Below are positions 23,932 through 34,537 of a stretch of 64,000 nt of DNA, one piece after another. Under the pieces are notes generated by a model. That model saw only the letters and a program-made list of their open reading frames with translations. It had not been told where the DNA came from and did not search any database. The position numbers were made by a program, and so were the translations under genes. Source of the stretch: Rhizoclosmatium globosum (lineage: Eukaryota; Chytridiomycota; Chytridiomycetes; Chytridiales; Chytriomycetaceae). The stretch's first letter is position 1. Each line of letters starts with the position of its first letter. Location of the stretch: assembly GCA_002104985.1 (NCBI GenBank), contig MCGO01000078.1, forward strand, positions 1-64,000, in the 5' to 3' direction.

Positions 23932-25160
23932 ATGCTCAACAGGAAGGACAATGAATCCGATGAGTTCAGCAGACGGCGTGACGGTGCCCGAAAGAGGAAA
24001 TCGTCAGCAGAGGAACACGACGGCCAAGCAAAGAAGGCCAAGGAAGAAGAACAAATGAAGCAATCCAAGGGAGGAAAGAGGAGCTTCTTGATCATTCCTC
24101 AAGAAGAAATGGATGCAATGATCGCGGAGGAGGCGGCTGCAGCGGCAATGGAAGTCGTGGATTTGAGACACAAACCCTTTCGTGTCTTGCCAGCGAAGCC
24201 CGCGCTCCTTAATCCAATCTCCTCAGGTATCCACTTGATTCACAATTCGAACAATCAATTGCGCCTGTTTTGCGTTGTTATACGCGCTGACGTCTGCTAT
24301 GCATTGTTGTAGGGATCACCGAATTCTTGTTTCCTTCAAATGAAGCTCTTGATCGTTTGGCCAATGAAACTGCGGTACCATGGCAGTCCAGTCGAAGCCT
24401 TGGATTCAATAGTGGGACCGAGCCGCTTGTCATTACCCACGTTGAGCCTGAGGTCGACAGTGATGAAGAGGTGCCATTCGAAAGGGGCTTGGGTAAGGGA
24501 AAGACACCAGCCCGGAGATTATCAAGTAAGTCAAGCTCTCTAATTTACTGTGTTGAATTCCAAATATGCTGATGCATACATTTAGACTCCTTTCTTGGAC
24601 AAACGTACAAAGGTGACAGCTGTGCGTGACGATTGATACGATACAATTTTTCAATTTAACTTGAATGCGAGTCGTTTTGTAGAACTAATATTTAAACATA
24701 TTGTAGATGATAATGACGATGATGACGATGATGACATGGATGAAGAGGATTCTGGGAATGACAACGACAACTCCAGCAACAACAGCACGTTTGAGTTTGA
24801 GGGTGAAAATGAGGATGAGGATGAGGGTGACAATGAGTTTGAGGATGAGGGTGAGTTTGAGGATGACGATGATGATGAGGATGAGGGTGAAGGTGAAAAT
24901 GAGTATGAGGAAGGGGATTTGGATGAATTTGAGGGTGACGAAGGGGAAGAGGAAGAAGAGAAGGAGGAGGTAGAAGTCGAGGAGGAGGAGAGCAGACAAG
25001 AGTCTGCCACAAGCTCCAAGTTTGTTCGAGTTTTAATTCAAAAAAGTGCTAATATTATTTATTTAGCGAAAACTCATTTGGTTCCTTATCATCAGGAGCC
25101 ATGGAAGAATTGGCGGGCTTGGTGGGGGAGGTGGGCCGCCCTATTTCAAATGATGAATGA
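23932..25160 (+). CDS. Charged nuclear-type protein, acidic C-terminal half
   Basis: Five exons in phase: 23932-24226, 24313-24525, 24586-24612, 24707-25019 and 25067-25160, giving 313 residues. The N-terminal quarter is basic with a bipartite-like nuclear signal (RRRDGARKRKSSAEEHDGQA then KKAK). The middle (FLFPSNEALDRLANETAVPW) is ordered-looking. The long fourth exon is almost entirely Asp/Glu with Asn and Gly. The last exon gives GAMEELAGLVGEVGRPISND. The final splice uses a weak donor (gtttgt) but gives a more protein-like end than reading through. Such basic-acidic layouts occur in histone or ribosome chaperones; no family is assigned. Confidence 0.5.
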
Positions 25161-25208
25161 AATAAACCCAAATGAAGATATTGAGTTGAGGATTCAAATC
25201 ATGACATC

Positions 25209-25905
25209 TTGAGATGCCGCTTCATCTGCAATCGCAAATTGAATCGCGAAAATCCGATTTCGGACATTTCAAAAATTTGCTTGTCGTCCCCACCCCTAAT
25301 GACTTATAAAGCGATTCTTATGAACCTGACGTTTCTGAGATTGGACTACTTATCCCTGACAGGTCCGATTCCTGATGAGTTAGTTGTCACAACTTCAAGT
25401 CTTGAATCTATCTTAAAACAAATTCAATGGCTGTATATCCCCAAAGATTGGCTCCATGTCGGATCTTACGATTCTTAACCTCAGTTTCAATGAACTGAGT
25501 GGCTTGCTTCCAGACGATTTGCTATCATATTCACGACTTGAGTCACTGAAGCTTGCGTCAAATAATTTCATAGGACCTCTTCCAAACCTATCGAAATTAA
25601 ATTTACTGGAGCATCTTGACGTCGGAAGCAACAAGTTCTCCAGTTCAATGCATGAACTTCCTCCCAACTTATACCATCTCGATGTAAGCTGCAATCAGCT
25701 TGGAGGACCCCTGCCTTCATTAATCGGCAGCATATCATCTCTGGAGTACCTGTTTCTGCAATACAACAGGTTTTCGGGCTGTATTCCTATGGAATTCGGG
25801 AATCTCGGCAATCTTCACGTTGCGAATGCGATTGGTAACAATTTGCATGTTCTTTCGGATGGGACCAAATTGAATTCTCGTGCATGGGATTTGTTGGCGC
25901 TTTAA
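25209..25905 (+). pseudogene. LRR pseudogene
   Basis: The 3' half is a clean frame of plant-type LRRs (DLTILNLSFNELSGLLPDDL, LPSLIGSISSLEYLFLQYN) from about 25456 to 25905. The 5' part reads LTFLRLDYLSLTGPIPDEL, then loses frame near 25380. The shifted frame (SQLQVLNLS, stop, NKFNGCISPKIGSMS) carries in-frame TAG and TAA stops made by substitution, not only length changes. No F-box is seen. Unlike the locus at 1419-2498, this one looks truly dead. Confidence 0.7.
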
Positions 25906-26530
25906 TATTCTTGGTTGTACTGGGAACCAAATAGAATGCGTTAACCACTTGAAATATATAAGATTTATGTAAACATATTTTGATTCAAAGTTTGTGGATT
26001 CAGAGAGTAATTGCCTCTATATTACAAATGCGTATATCGTTGCATACAGCTTGATGGGACGTTTTGCGGGCAAACTGTTCACTTGTTGAGCCAGAGTTTT
26101 GAGTTGATACTAAGTAGTCGATTCAGTTCGCGACTGACAATTATGTTAAGTCGGCTTGTTTGAGCCTCTCTGAGGGTGGCTGTTTAGGTGGCACTTTGCT
26201 TCCAACGCCACTGCTACTTTCAATCTTAGAAAACAGCTTTCTGATGTCTGGCACACAGTTCCAGTGCTTTTTAATATTTTTTAGCTGAAGGAAACCACGA
26301 TTGGAGAATGGAAATCTATAACCAAAGGACAACTTGAGGCACTCTAAAACCGCTCGCCTCGAATGAGCTTTCTCTGTGAGCTGTTACCCATTAAAATAGC
26401 AATAAATATCTGCATACATTAAAACGAAAGGCATTAATTGGTGGCGTGCATGTTCACATGATACAATCCATTACAGTCACGTTATCGCAAAAATTGATCC
26501 ACGCGACCACAATTCTTCCAGCAGGTGAGC
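25906..26530. other. Intergenic, no gene seen
   Basis: AT-rich. A 63-codon minus-strand frame at 26141-26332 has no homology that I recognise and no splice context. Confidence 0.4.
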
Positions 26531-26558
26531 GCGCCACCGAAAATGGTATATAACGCAG
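26531..26558 (+). promoter_or_regulatory. TATA-type core promoter
   Basis: GCGCCACC followed by GGTATATAACGCAG, the same composite block as at 1276-1304. The TATA lies about 45 bp upstream of the ATG at 26594. Confidence 0.65.
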
Positions 26559-26593
26559 TATGGCTTCCAATTCTCCTCATTCCAAAAACTCCA

Positions 26594-27673
26594 ATGCTCT
26601 TCTCCCTTGTCCTTACTGCCGCTGCCTTCGTTTCTGCCGCTCCAACCGGCGAGACTCTTCCACACAGTGTCTCCTGGCACTTGAAGGATGGTGTCAAGAA
26701 GCATGAAGCTCTTAACCTTGCTGCCACCTCTGCTCACTTGACCAACTACGGTGGTCCAGTTATTCCAAAGGGTACGTGACTCATAAAACTGTAGCTTCGT
26801 CTTATACTTAATTCATTGCATATTTTAGTTGAAGTCCACCCAATCTACTACGGCGCAGCCCAATACCAATCCCAAACCAACGCCTTCTACGCTGGAGTCG
26901 TGAAGTCTGCATGGTACGACGTCTTTGCCCAATACAACGTCCAACGTGGTTCCGCCGTCGCTGGATTTTCCGTCGCCGCCGCAAAATCCGCCTTGGACGA
27001 CGTCAAGGACATCCAACCCTTCCTCATCAACTTGATCAAGGCTGGAACCATCAAACCAACTGCCAACACCTACTACCCAATCCACTTTGCCCCAGGAATC
27101 AGTATCACTCAGGGCGGAGGTGCTTCCTGCGCCGTGTTCTGCGCGTACCACGGAACAATTGATATTTCCTCGTTGAACGTTGGTACCAAGTACCTCTTCT
27201 ACGGAGTTATTCCAGACCAAGGTGGTTCCTGCGCTGGAGGCTGTGGAAGCAACCCATCCCAGATCAACAACATGTTCTCAGTCGCGTCGCATGAGCTTGC
27301 TGAGGCTGTGACCGACGCTGCTGTCGGTGTTTCTACTACAATTGGAGCTCCACTTGCATGGTACGACCAAACTAACGGTGAGAACGGAGACATCTGTAAC
27401 GCTCAGCAGGGAACTACTGTTGGTGCTGACGGAGTTACCTACGTTGTCCAAAAGACTTGGTCTAATGCTGACAACGCGTGTGTTGCTGCTACTTCCGGTG
27501 GTGGTGGTGGTACTGCTTGTGCCCACAGCAAGTGTGTTACTGGTGTGGCTTTGAGATCTACTTGTGACGCGTGTGTTGGTAAGATTGTCGCTGCGGACAG
27601 TTACTGTGGAAGCACTTCTTGGGACAGCACTTGTGTTGGAGAAGTCAAGTCCGTCTGTGGAATCACTTGTTAA
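26594..27673 (+). CDS. Secreted metallopeptidase-like protein with C-terminal Cys module
   Basis: Two exons, 26594-26771 and 26829-27673, give 340 residues. The start is the first Met that opens a signal peptide (MLFSLVLTAAAFVSA, cleavage before APTG). The body contains ASHELAEAVTD, an HExxE-type motif, then WYDQTNGENGDICNAQ, a pattern shared with EXORDIUM/phosphate-induced-like and related secreted proteins. Whether it is a working zinc peptidase is not shown. A Gly-rich linker leads to a Cys-rich C-terminal module of about 50 residues (CxHxxC, CDACVGKI, STSWDSTCV) of the type found on secreted hydrolases. It is intact, with C-ending codons that suggest high expression. Confidence 0.7.
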
Positions 27674-27985
27674 ATATTGTGTATCAAAACTTTGTGGTGA
27701 ACGAATTCTCTATGACTTACACTGTCCGAATGGACTACAAATAAAAGAACTGTTTCTTTTAATAAATAATAACTTTAGATTTCAAAAGAGTTCCTCTGCT
27801 GTTTATTCCTATATAGCTGAATTTTGAAGCTTTGAGTTACCATTTTCTATGCTGACATGGTTTTATATTATATGTTTGCGTGATGGAGAAAGAAAAAATA
27901 CCGGCATTGTACATTATATTATAGGTTGACATTAATTGCAAAAGTGCCCAGTGTGTGTCTTATAATAAACAACAAAATCGTGTGT
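27674..27985. other. 3' flank and intergenic
   Basis: No gene. An aataaa-type signal at about 27739 fits poly(A) site selection for the upstream gene. Confidence 0.4.
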
Positions 27986-28059
27986 GGTTCCGTGGTGTAG
28001 TTGGTTATCACACCAGTCTAACACACTGGTGGTCCCCAGTTCGAGCCTGGGCGGAGCCA
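27986..28059 (+). tRNA. tRNA-Val (AAC)
   Basis: Acceptor GGTTCCG/CGGAGCC, D-arm GGTGTAGTTGGTTATCAC, anticodon stem CCAGT/ACTGG with loop CTAACAC (anticodon AAC), T-arm CCCAG-TTCGAGC-CTGGG. A T-run follows directly, as expected for Pol III termination. Confidence 0.92.
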
Positions 28060-28969
28060 TTTTTGTGCTAGTGTGTTGTGGATGGGTGCAGTGGCAGTGA
28101 GTGTTTGTTGTGCATTGGAAAGTTTCGATAGAAGTTTTCGTGTTTGAAGGAGACACTGCCAGTGTTCACGCGAAAACAGAATTATATAAGAGAATTTGTG
28201 AGATGAATGCTTCTATTTACCAGACGGAGTTGAGGTGTGTCCGTTTTGTAAGATAACAGAGATGTGATGCAGGCAAACACCCATTACTTCTGCTACCATT
28301 TATTCTTGTTTCAGTGTAAAGCCTTGGTTCATCAACATATCCAATACAGCAACAGAACCAGTCGAAGTCTCATAACTAGAATTAAACGCTATTGGAAGTT
28401 CAGTTGACAGCCCTTCATTCCCTCGTAAATCCAGTGAATATAAATTCACCAACTTTGCCAACCCAGCCGGCACACATCCCGACAATCTATTATTCGCCGA
28501 TTTCAACAAAGTCAATCTCCCTAAACACACCACCTCCTCCGGAATCTCTCCTTCCAATACATTATCCGACACATCCAGTTGAATAAGATTCGACAGCAAA
28601 CAAAGTTCAATCGGTATCGGTCCTGAAAACTTATTCTCGTTGAGTTTGAGCACTGCTAGTGACGATAGTTGGCCGAGTTCAGGAGGTATACACCCTGACA
28701 ACTCGTTTCCTTCGAGATTTAGGCGGAATAAGCTTACTAAAGTTTTGAAGGAAGGTGGGATGGATCCTGAGAGACAGTTTCGGGCGAGAAAGATTGTTTC
28801 AAGGGAAGTAAGGGTTCCGAGCGTTGAAGGTATTTCGCCGGTTATCTTAGTATCGTTAATGTAGAGGTATTCGAGGCTCGTGAGGTTTCCTATGGATGCG
28901 GGGAGTGAGCCTGAGATGGGAGAGTGGCTGATTCTAAGAGTGTTTTGAGGTTTAGAGATTGGAACGACA

Positions 28970-29134
28970 CTATACGCTCAGTATTCACTAGCTCCGTCTG
29001 AAGGCAATGCGCTCCACTCGTGTTCTCGTCACACATTTACTCTTCCGCGAAGGTTCGTTCGCTATGCTCACTATTTCTATGGCTTCGATTTACGCCTCTC
29101 TACTACGTGCTTCGCATTTCATTACATATTTCAC
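28970..29134 (-). repeat. Intron repeat family copy (F-box/LRR intron)
   Basis: In gene direction it contains ATAGAAATAGTGAGCATAGC followed by GAACGAACCTTCGCG. The last part matches the JMJD7 intron copy (GCGAACGAACCTTCGCGAAG), and the first part matches the ORC1 intron copy. Confidence 0.65.
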
Positions 29135-29452
29135 CTAATATGCTGAAGCTTCGAAAGGAACCCAATTTCATGAGGAATCGGACCGGTAAGACGAGTGCGA
29201 CTCAGAAACAAGTGTTCCAGATTGATGAGATTTCCGATCGAATTAGGAATGGAACCCGAGAAACCAGTTTTTGAGAGGTTGAGAAACCGAAGGTTGGTCA
29301 AGTTTCCGATTTGGTGTGATAGAGGCCCTACAAGTCCAGGATTCTCTTGCAGGTTTAATGCCTTGAGGAGAGTAAGGTTGAAGAGGGAAGGAGGCAGGTC
29401 GCCGTAGAGGTTTGTACTCTTGAGGTGCAGCTGTTCAAGGTTTGAGAGGCGA

Positions 29453-30402
29453 CAGTCCTTTGGAAAATTACATTTACATTACATTAATTCTTTTTGTATT
29501 CTGGAATGAATTAATTCTTTTAGCGAGAGTAAGGAATTACTTAATTCACAACTTGTCAGAATGAATGCATTCACTTATGAATGTAAACGAATTGATTGAT
29601 TAATTCCCTTTCTCCCACCTATCAAATGTATTCCACCCCTTAACTTATCCATTGCCGAACTTTGCGAAAGTCGTTTCCTTCTGCTCGAAACTCCAAGTGC
29701 ATATCTTCAGCTTCATTGTCCTCATCACTAAGACAGAACCATGTTCCTTCATTAATGTGTCATTTCTCGCTTTTTGCGCCTCTTTGGCATCATGATTAGC
29801 CGTCTCTCTGCCTTAATACGAATTAACTCCAAGCTGAACGGTTTTTGCATTCCACAACAAATAATCAATTTTCATGAAGAGAAACATTCTTTCAACCATT
29901 TCTTCTATGTACAACCAGCCATTCTTCCTTTCATCACTTGTGCGTTGCTTAATGGTGATTTTTGAGGTTAATGTATCCTCTTGCACTAACGACAGCCTAA
30001 TTTGCTGCGTTTTGTGCCATGCACAGGTGGCAGGTGTAAGTCTTCTTATTATTAGCGTCAAGATTGTAGAAATAACTCCGGCAGTTTCGCGTTTTGGTGG
30101 GTAGGGGTCTTTATCATGGCTAGTTGGCATTGTAGAATACGTTCAAAAAGGGTAGATCGGTGAAATTCTCGCGTAACATCACAATTAATAGGGGGTTGGA
30201 TGCTGTGGCGGCTCTTGGAGTAGCTGGTTGTAGTTCTCAAAGGACCCTCATATGTCAGGAATTAATTCAGGAAAAATTGCATTCTGAGAATGCCACAATG
30301 AATTAATTCTTTTAAGGAGTGGCTGGAATTACTTAATTAACATTGGAATTATAATACATTGGAGAATACATTCTTTGAGGAATTATATTTTCCAAAGGAC
30401 TG
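29453..30402 (-). mobile_element. Non-autonomous hAT-type DNA transposon, 950 bp
   Basis: Terminal inverted repeats CAGTCCTTTGGAAAAT...ATTTTCCAAAGGACTG are flanked by a perfect 8-bp target duplication, AGAGGCGA (29445-29452 and 30403-30410). Both features are typical of hAT elements. Near each end is a related direct motif (AATGAATTAATTCTTTTA followed by GGAATTACTTAATT). The interior holds a decayed BED zinc-finger-like segment and no transposase catalytic region, so it must have been moved by a transposase supplied elsewhere. Confidence 0.85.
29955..30115 (-). pseudogene. Decayed BED zinc finger of hAT transposase
   Basis: One minus-strand frame reads SYFYNLDANNKKTYTCHLC, then GYINLKNHH after an in-frame stop. 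The CxxC and HxxxxH-like spacing fits a BED finger, the N-terminal DNA-binding domain of hAT transposases. The frame is broken on both sides. Confidence 0.5.
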
Positions 30403-30917
30403 AGAGGCGACCGATTGACAAGGGCAAGTCTCCTCCCACAGTAAAGTTGTCATCCATCTTCAAGGTGTTGAGTTTCGAGCACCATCTAATTGCATATGGG
30501 ATTGGGCGAGAGAGGGAGAGACCATGCACTGGATCTTCGCTGCACTCAATTGATTTAAGAGAATGAAGGCGCATTTGAGCATACAGACGTTGGTGGGCGG
30601 GAGGCCATTCGTCCCAAAACTGTTTAAACTCATGGTCTGCAACGGATAACCCCATACAGCCTCCAACTGAGGTATAGGCACTCTTTGTGGTAACAAATCG
30701 GGACAGATTCATTGCAATAAACTGTGAGTCCCTGAGACAGATTCGAAATCGACGTGACAGCAGTTGGCAGATGGCAGTGTGTATCGGTTTCAAGAAGGAG
30801 AAGATGAGCTGGAGCAGTTCAGTTGGAAGTTGGTCGAGTTGCATTTGTCAAAGTTCTTTTCTGATTTCATTTGTTTGTTCAGCAGCCGCGTCTCCCCTCA
30901 AAACAACTTCCCAAACA

Positions 30918-32145
30918 ATGCACACTTCGTTCAAAGCCTCACGCCCAGGCCTTCCGCTTCTCCTTGTAAGGCCCTCCTCCTTTTATGCTCCACCACAAGC
31001 ACAACCACAAGCAGCTGTGACTAAACAGAAGCGATCGCAGGCGGCGCCGGGCTCAATTGGACACGTTGCCTCGCTCGCCGTCGATGTGATTGCCGCGAAC
31101 TCGGTCGTTGAGGCAACACGTGTCGCTGCCTCGGCCTTTGTGAAGCCGCTTGTTTGCTGCGATGCCGCCTCGCTTTCGCTGAAAACTAAGTTGGATGCCG
31201 CGATCCAGATTGCTGAAACAAAAGACGCTGTGGTGCTGCTCTTTCGATCGCAGGTCTTTGAGGTGACTGACTCTCTTGGTTACTACATTATTAAGAAGCT
31301 TTATTAATTGGTGAGACTGGGTGCAGGGCCATCAACGAAAGTTTGCAGATGAATTGGTTGCGTGGATCAAGGAAAACCAGTTCTCTTCAGTTGTTTTACT
31401 CTCTTCTTTTGATGCTTTCAAACGCACGGATGCCCAGATTCAGTCTGACTCTTTGTTGCGTTTCCTTTCTACTCCAGCTCCACTAGAGTCTCCATTCGCT
31501 CAACAGTGCGCAAGTACCCTCAATTGGATTCAACTCGAACAATTCAAAAGAGATGAGGAAATGAAGGATGGTCGTCAGTTTCCTATTGATGGGGGATTGA
31601 CCGATGCTCTTTGGTCGCGTCTAGTCGAGTACTCCATCCCAACTCTCCTAGTTTCCATGTTTGTCCCCGAAGATGGATGTATGTTTTATTGACGAGTAGC
31701 GCGAAGTGCATTAATTAGTGAGGTTACGAGTGGAGTTCTGTTGTCATCTAGTGAGCGCCAGCGAACAAACTGTTGCGAAGAGAACGAGTGGTGCGAAGCG
31801 AATTGTCGAGTGAGTTCATGAGCGTAGCTCTGTTCTCTTCAGGCGAATCCAGTTATTTAGTGCGCTTTAGTGAGCGCCAGCGAACAAACTGTCGTCAAGT
31901 AAAAACGCCGGAGTCATAAATACACTGACACTTTAAAATACACAGTCCACTTTCAGCAAGCCATGTACCTTGCCAAGTCAGTAAACCAATTGGTCAACTT
32001 TGGAAAGTCTGGTAACTTAATTCTTTTGTTATTCCCGGAGATAACAGTTGACTGATACGTTTTGGGTTTAGATGAGTGGAAGATCCCGTACTCATGGCAC
32101 GACGCTGCGTTAACAACTGTCACTGCGACGGCTCTTTATACCTAA
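30918..32145 (+). CDS. Proteasome assembly chaperone 2
   Basis: Five exons: 30918-30965, 31041-31253, 31327-31678, 31946-32011 and 32072-32145, giving 250 residues. The joined N-terminus reads LPLLLAAPGSIGHVASLAVD, matching the PSMG2/ADD66 start (TLLMPAVSVGNVGQLAMDL pattern). The middle has VVLLSSFDAFKRTDAQ, where PSMG2 has VIVLSSSHSYQRND. The end has DEWKIPYSW like WKIPSSW. PAC2 pairs with PAC1 to assemble the proteasome alpha ring in the cytosol. Intron 3 (267 bp) is much longer than its neighbours and carries the intron repeat. A decayed copy of this gene's 3' end lies at about 43260-43475. Confidence 0.88.
31679..31945 (+). repeat. Intron repeat family copy (PAC2 intron 3)
   Basis: It contains two copies of AGTGAGCGCCAGCGAACAAA (about 31751 and 31869) in the sense of the gene, with related GCGAAG pieces between them. 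Confidence 0.7.
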
Positions 32146-32299
32146 TCTATTTACAATTGTTTGGAAGAGGAAATATAGTGTATGTATTTGAATTCTATGC
32201 TTTTTTATAAGTCGTGCAGTCTGAATTCGTTCATGGAGAGGTCTTTGAGGTTGATTTTGACCGAAACATTCTCCTTAATTCATATTTGAATATGCTTAT

Positions 32300-34137
32300 T
32301 CAAACACAATATCGTTTTAAAGCTTCGTTCAGAATCCTCTGTTCCTCTGTCCTCACAATGAGCGCCCAACGTTTTGGACTGTAGTTCTTCGTCGCCTAGA
32401 TTACACTTTAATGAACAATGTCAACAAATTTATACTTACAATCGCTTCTTGCAGTTCGGTCAATTCTTGTTCGATATGCACAGATTCATAACGCGACACA
32501 CGATGCAGAGCCAGGGATCTCAACACAGTAATGATATGCCGAATATCTGGTCTCAACGTTGAATTGACAGATTCTGAGCTCTTAATCGTTCCATCTGCAG
32601 GTGTTGCCGACCACGACAACAGTTCATTTTCAACAATATGTCGGATATACTTCAAGACAGCGTCTTCGCTTTTCGTGAAAACTTGGAAGGCTTTTGAGTT
32701 CAAGAACGCGATTTGAAGAAACGCAAGGAGATGAGTGGACGCCTTTCCGTTGTTTGAAAGTTGAACAAGTCAGGCGCTTGTTGTATGAATTGGTACACTG
32801 CGGAATCTTCGCCACCCTCGTCGTCATCACCCCAGTTAATTTCTTCTTCGATTTGAGAGTCTTTCTTGTTGTGAATGATGTAATCGACGGCTTTCTGTGC
32901 AACTTGATTCCAAAACCGGCACCGTTCCATCAACACATTCGAGCCAATGATATTCATAACGGTCGCACACATGTGTTCCAAGTCGACTTGAACATTGTTA
33001 TTCGGGTTATTTATCTCCGCGAAACCATACAGATTCAGAAGCTTGGAATTCGAGTGGTTTCCGTATGTATTGAATATTTCCGTATTTGGTTTCACAGAGT
33101 GTATCATGGTAATTTTCAAAGAGTCTTCAGAGTCTGGTTCGTCATGTTTTCTATTGCGCGGGCTTGACTTTGCAGGTTTGGCTCTTCCACCTGCCAACTC
33201 TGGAACTGCTTCATCCAAATGATACAACCAATCAACATCTTCCGTCTCACTCTCAGTTTCCATGCCATCTGAATCTTCCCCGCAACAACCACCATTAGGA
33301 TCGTGTTCATGGTGCGGATCCAACATCTCATCGTCAGAATCCAAACACCCACACGTACCTTCAACAGCCCCACAGTCCTCACACACATCACCACCACTAT
33401 TAATATGAATCGTTTCAGCCCCGCTTTTGTGGTTGAATAGATCCGCGAATGGGACCAACGCCTCTCCATGAAAAGCGTCCACAAGAAACGCACGAGACGT
33501 GACAATAGTAATACACTCCATAAACTCTTTCCGCCACTCCCCCGCACTTCGCCTTGGGAATACGATTGGGTGAGATTCAATGAACGGGAACACGTGTTCA
33601 TCAAAATCGGAGTCAAGACACGATTTATCTTCTTCGATTGTCAAGTCAGTTGGAGACAGCAGTTTTGTTGATTCCGCGTCCCAGAATAAGGGTGTTTGGG
33701 CGTGGGTGGGTAGGGATGCGATGTAACTTGACCAAGGCGTTCCGTTTCCTTGGTGTAGTTGAGACCGTTCGAAGAGGAGTGCGATGGATAGGGCGAGGGT
33801 TCCTGTGAATCCTGCTTCTTCTGATTGTGTGGTGTTAGGGAAGGGGGGGTCAAGTTTGAATGGCCAAGATCTTTCTTTTACCAATCAGATTCGAGATTCC
33901 GCTGTTCCGTGCAGACAAGCACGCTGTTTTTGGAACAGTGCCAATGACGGTGTTGGTGGGAATGGCTTCTGAGTTGGTTGTGACGTGAAACTCTGATGTG
34001 GGTGAACAGTGGATCTTCATCATTCGAGTGTCATATTCAATCTTTTGGTCTTTGAACCATTGAAGAAGTGAGTCTTTGGATGGTGGATGATGTGGCTTTG
34101 CTCTCAGAGCAGCTGTTAATGGTTTTTTGGGGCTCAT
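32300..34137 (-). CDS. SET-domain lysine methyltransferase (RKM/SETD6-like), one frameshift
   Basis: The start at 34137 gives MSPKKPLTAALRAKPHH. A 61-bp intron (33821-33881) joins SNLI to EEAGFTGTLALSIALLFER. The SET core shows LVPFADLFNHKSGAE and FNTYGNHSNSKLLNLYGFAE, the motifs that bind AdoMet and form the active site in class VII enzymes. A long acidic Cys/His-rich insert (CEDCGAVEGTCGCLDSDD) lies inside the SET domain. Near 32772 one C is missing (GACTTG), after which the shifted frame reads VQLSNNGKASTHLLAFLQIA, the Rubisco-LSMT-type substrate-binding domain. A last intron leads to KRWALIVRTEEQRILNEALK and a stop at 32300. The substrate is probably a ribosomal or other protein lysine. 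The frameshift is probably an assembly error. Confidence 0.75.
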
Positions 34138-34537
34138 TTCTGGAAGGTTGGGTATAAAAAAAGTAAAATCAATATATAGTTACGATAAACAATTTAACTT
34201 AGATACTTATCGAATGTATTTGAAAATTAGCGGCAATAGAGACCATAGGAACCATAGGAGAGACTCTTATTCTTTGATTTCAAAGGAATATTCCAAACGT
34301 TCAAGTAATCGAAGAGACTATCCACAAGCAATAGAGTTAACTCTCCTTCTTTCTTCAATAAATGCCTGACTAATATCACTGACATGAGATGTCAGTCGGA
34401 TATCGGGATTTTTGAAGCCCGGTCATGTGAAAAAACAACAAAGTCACATGTCCACTACACCCAGCCACACTCCAAACCGCTCCAATAACCACCAAACCCC
34501 TTATTTTCTCCCTTCTGAAAAACGTTGACGCCTTCAA
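34138..34537. other. Divergent promoter region
   Basis: A 400-bp gap between the SET gene (minus) and the LPMO-like gene (plus). No gene seen. Confidence 0.4.

Larger units (their letters stand above)
28300..30844 (-). pseudogene. F-box/LRR gene interrupted by a hAT element
   Basis: The start at 30844 opens an F-box (MQLDQLPTELLQLIFSFLKP). The gene then runs through a linker to LPLSIGRLS, where the hAT element 29453-30402 interrupts it. With the insert removed the frame continues as LRRs (NLEQLHLKSTNLYGDLPPSL) to 29135. A 165-bp intron (29134-28970) follows, then LRRs to a stop at 28300. All LRRs are plant type (SGSIPxSIGNLxxLExL). Apart from the insertion I see no lesion, so the insertion is recent or the element is removed from RNA. 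About 14 repeats are visible. It starts 73 bp from the divergent PAC2 gene, so the two probably share a promoter. Confidence 0.75.

Noticed and set aside
24651..25019. Long minus-strand Ser-rich and Ile/Leu-rich frames
   Set aside because: They are antisense shadows of the Asp/Glu-rich exon on the plus strand; GAT/GAG repeats keep all frames open.
26141..26332. 63-codon minus-strand frame
   Set aside because: No homology, no signal peptide, no splice partner.
29813..30130. 105-codon minus-strand frame inside the hAT element
   Set aside because: The BED-like residues are in another frame; this frame has no conserved motif.
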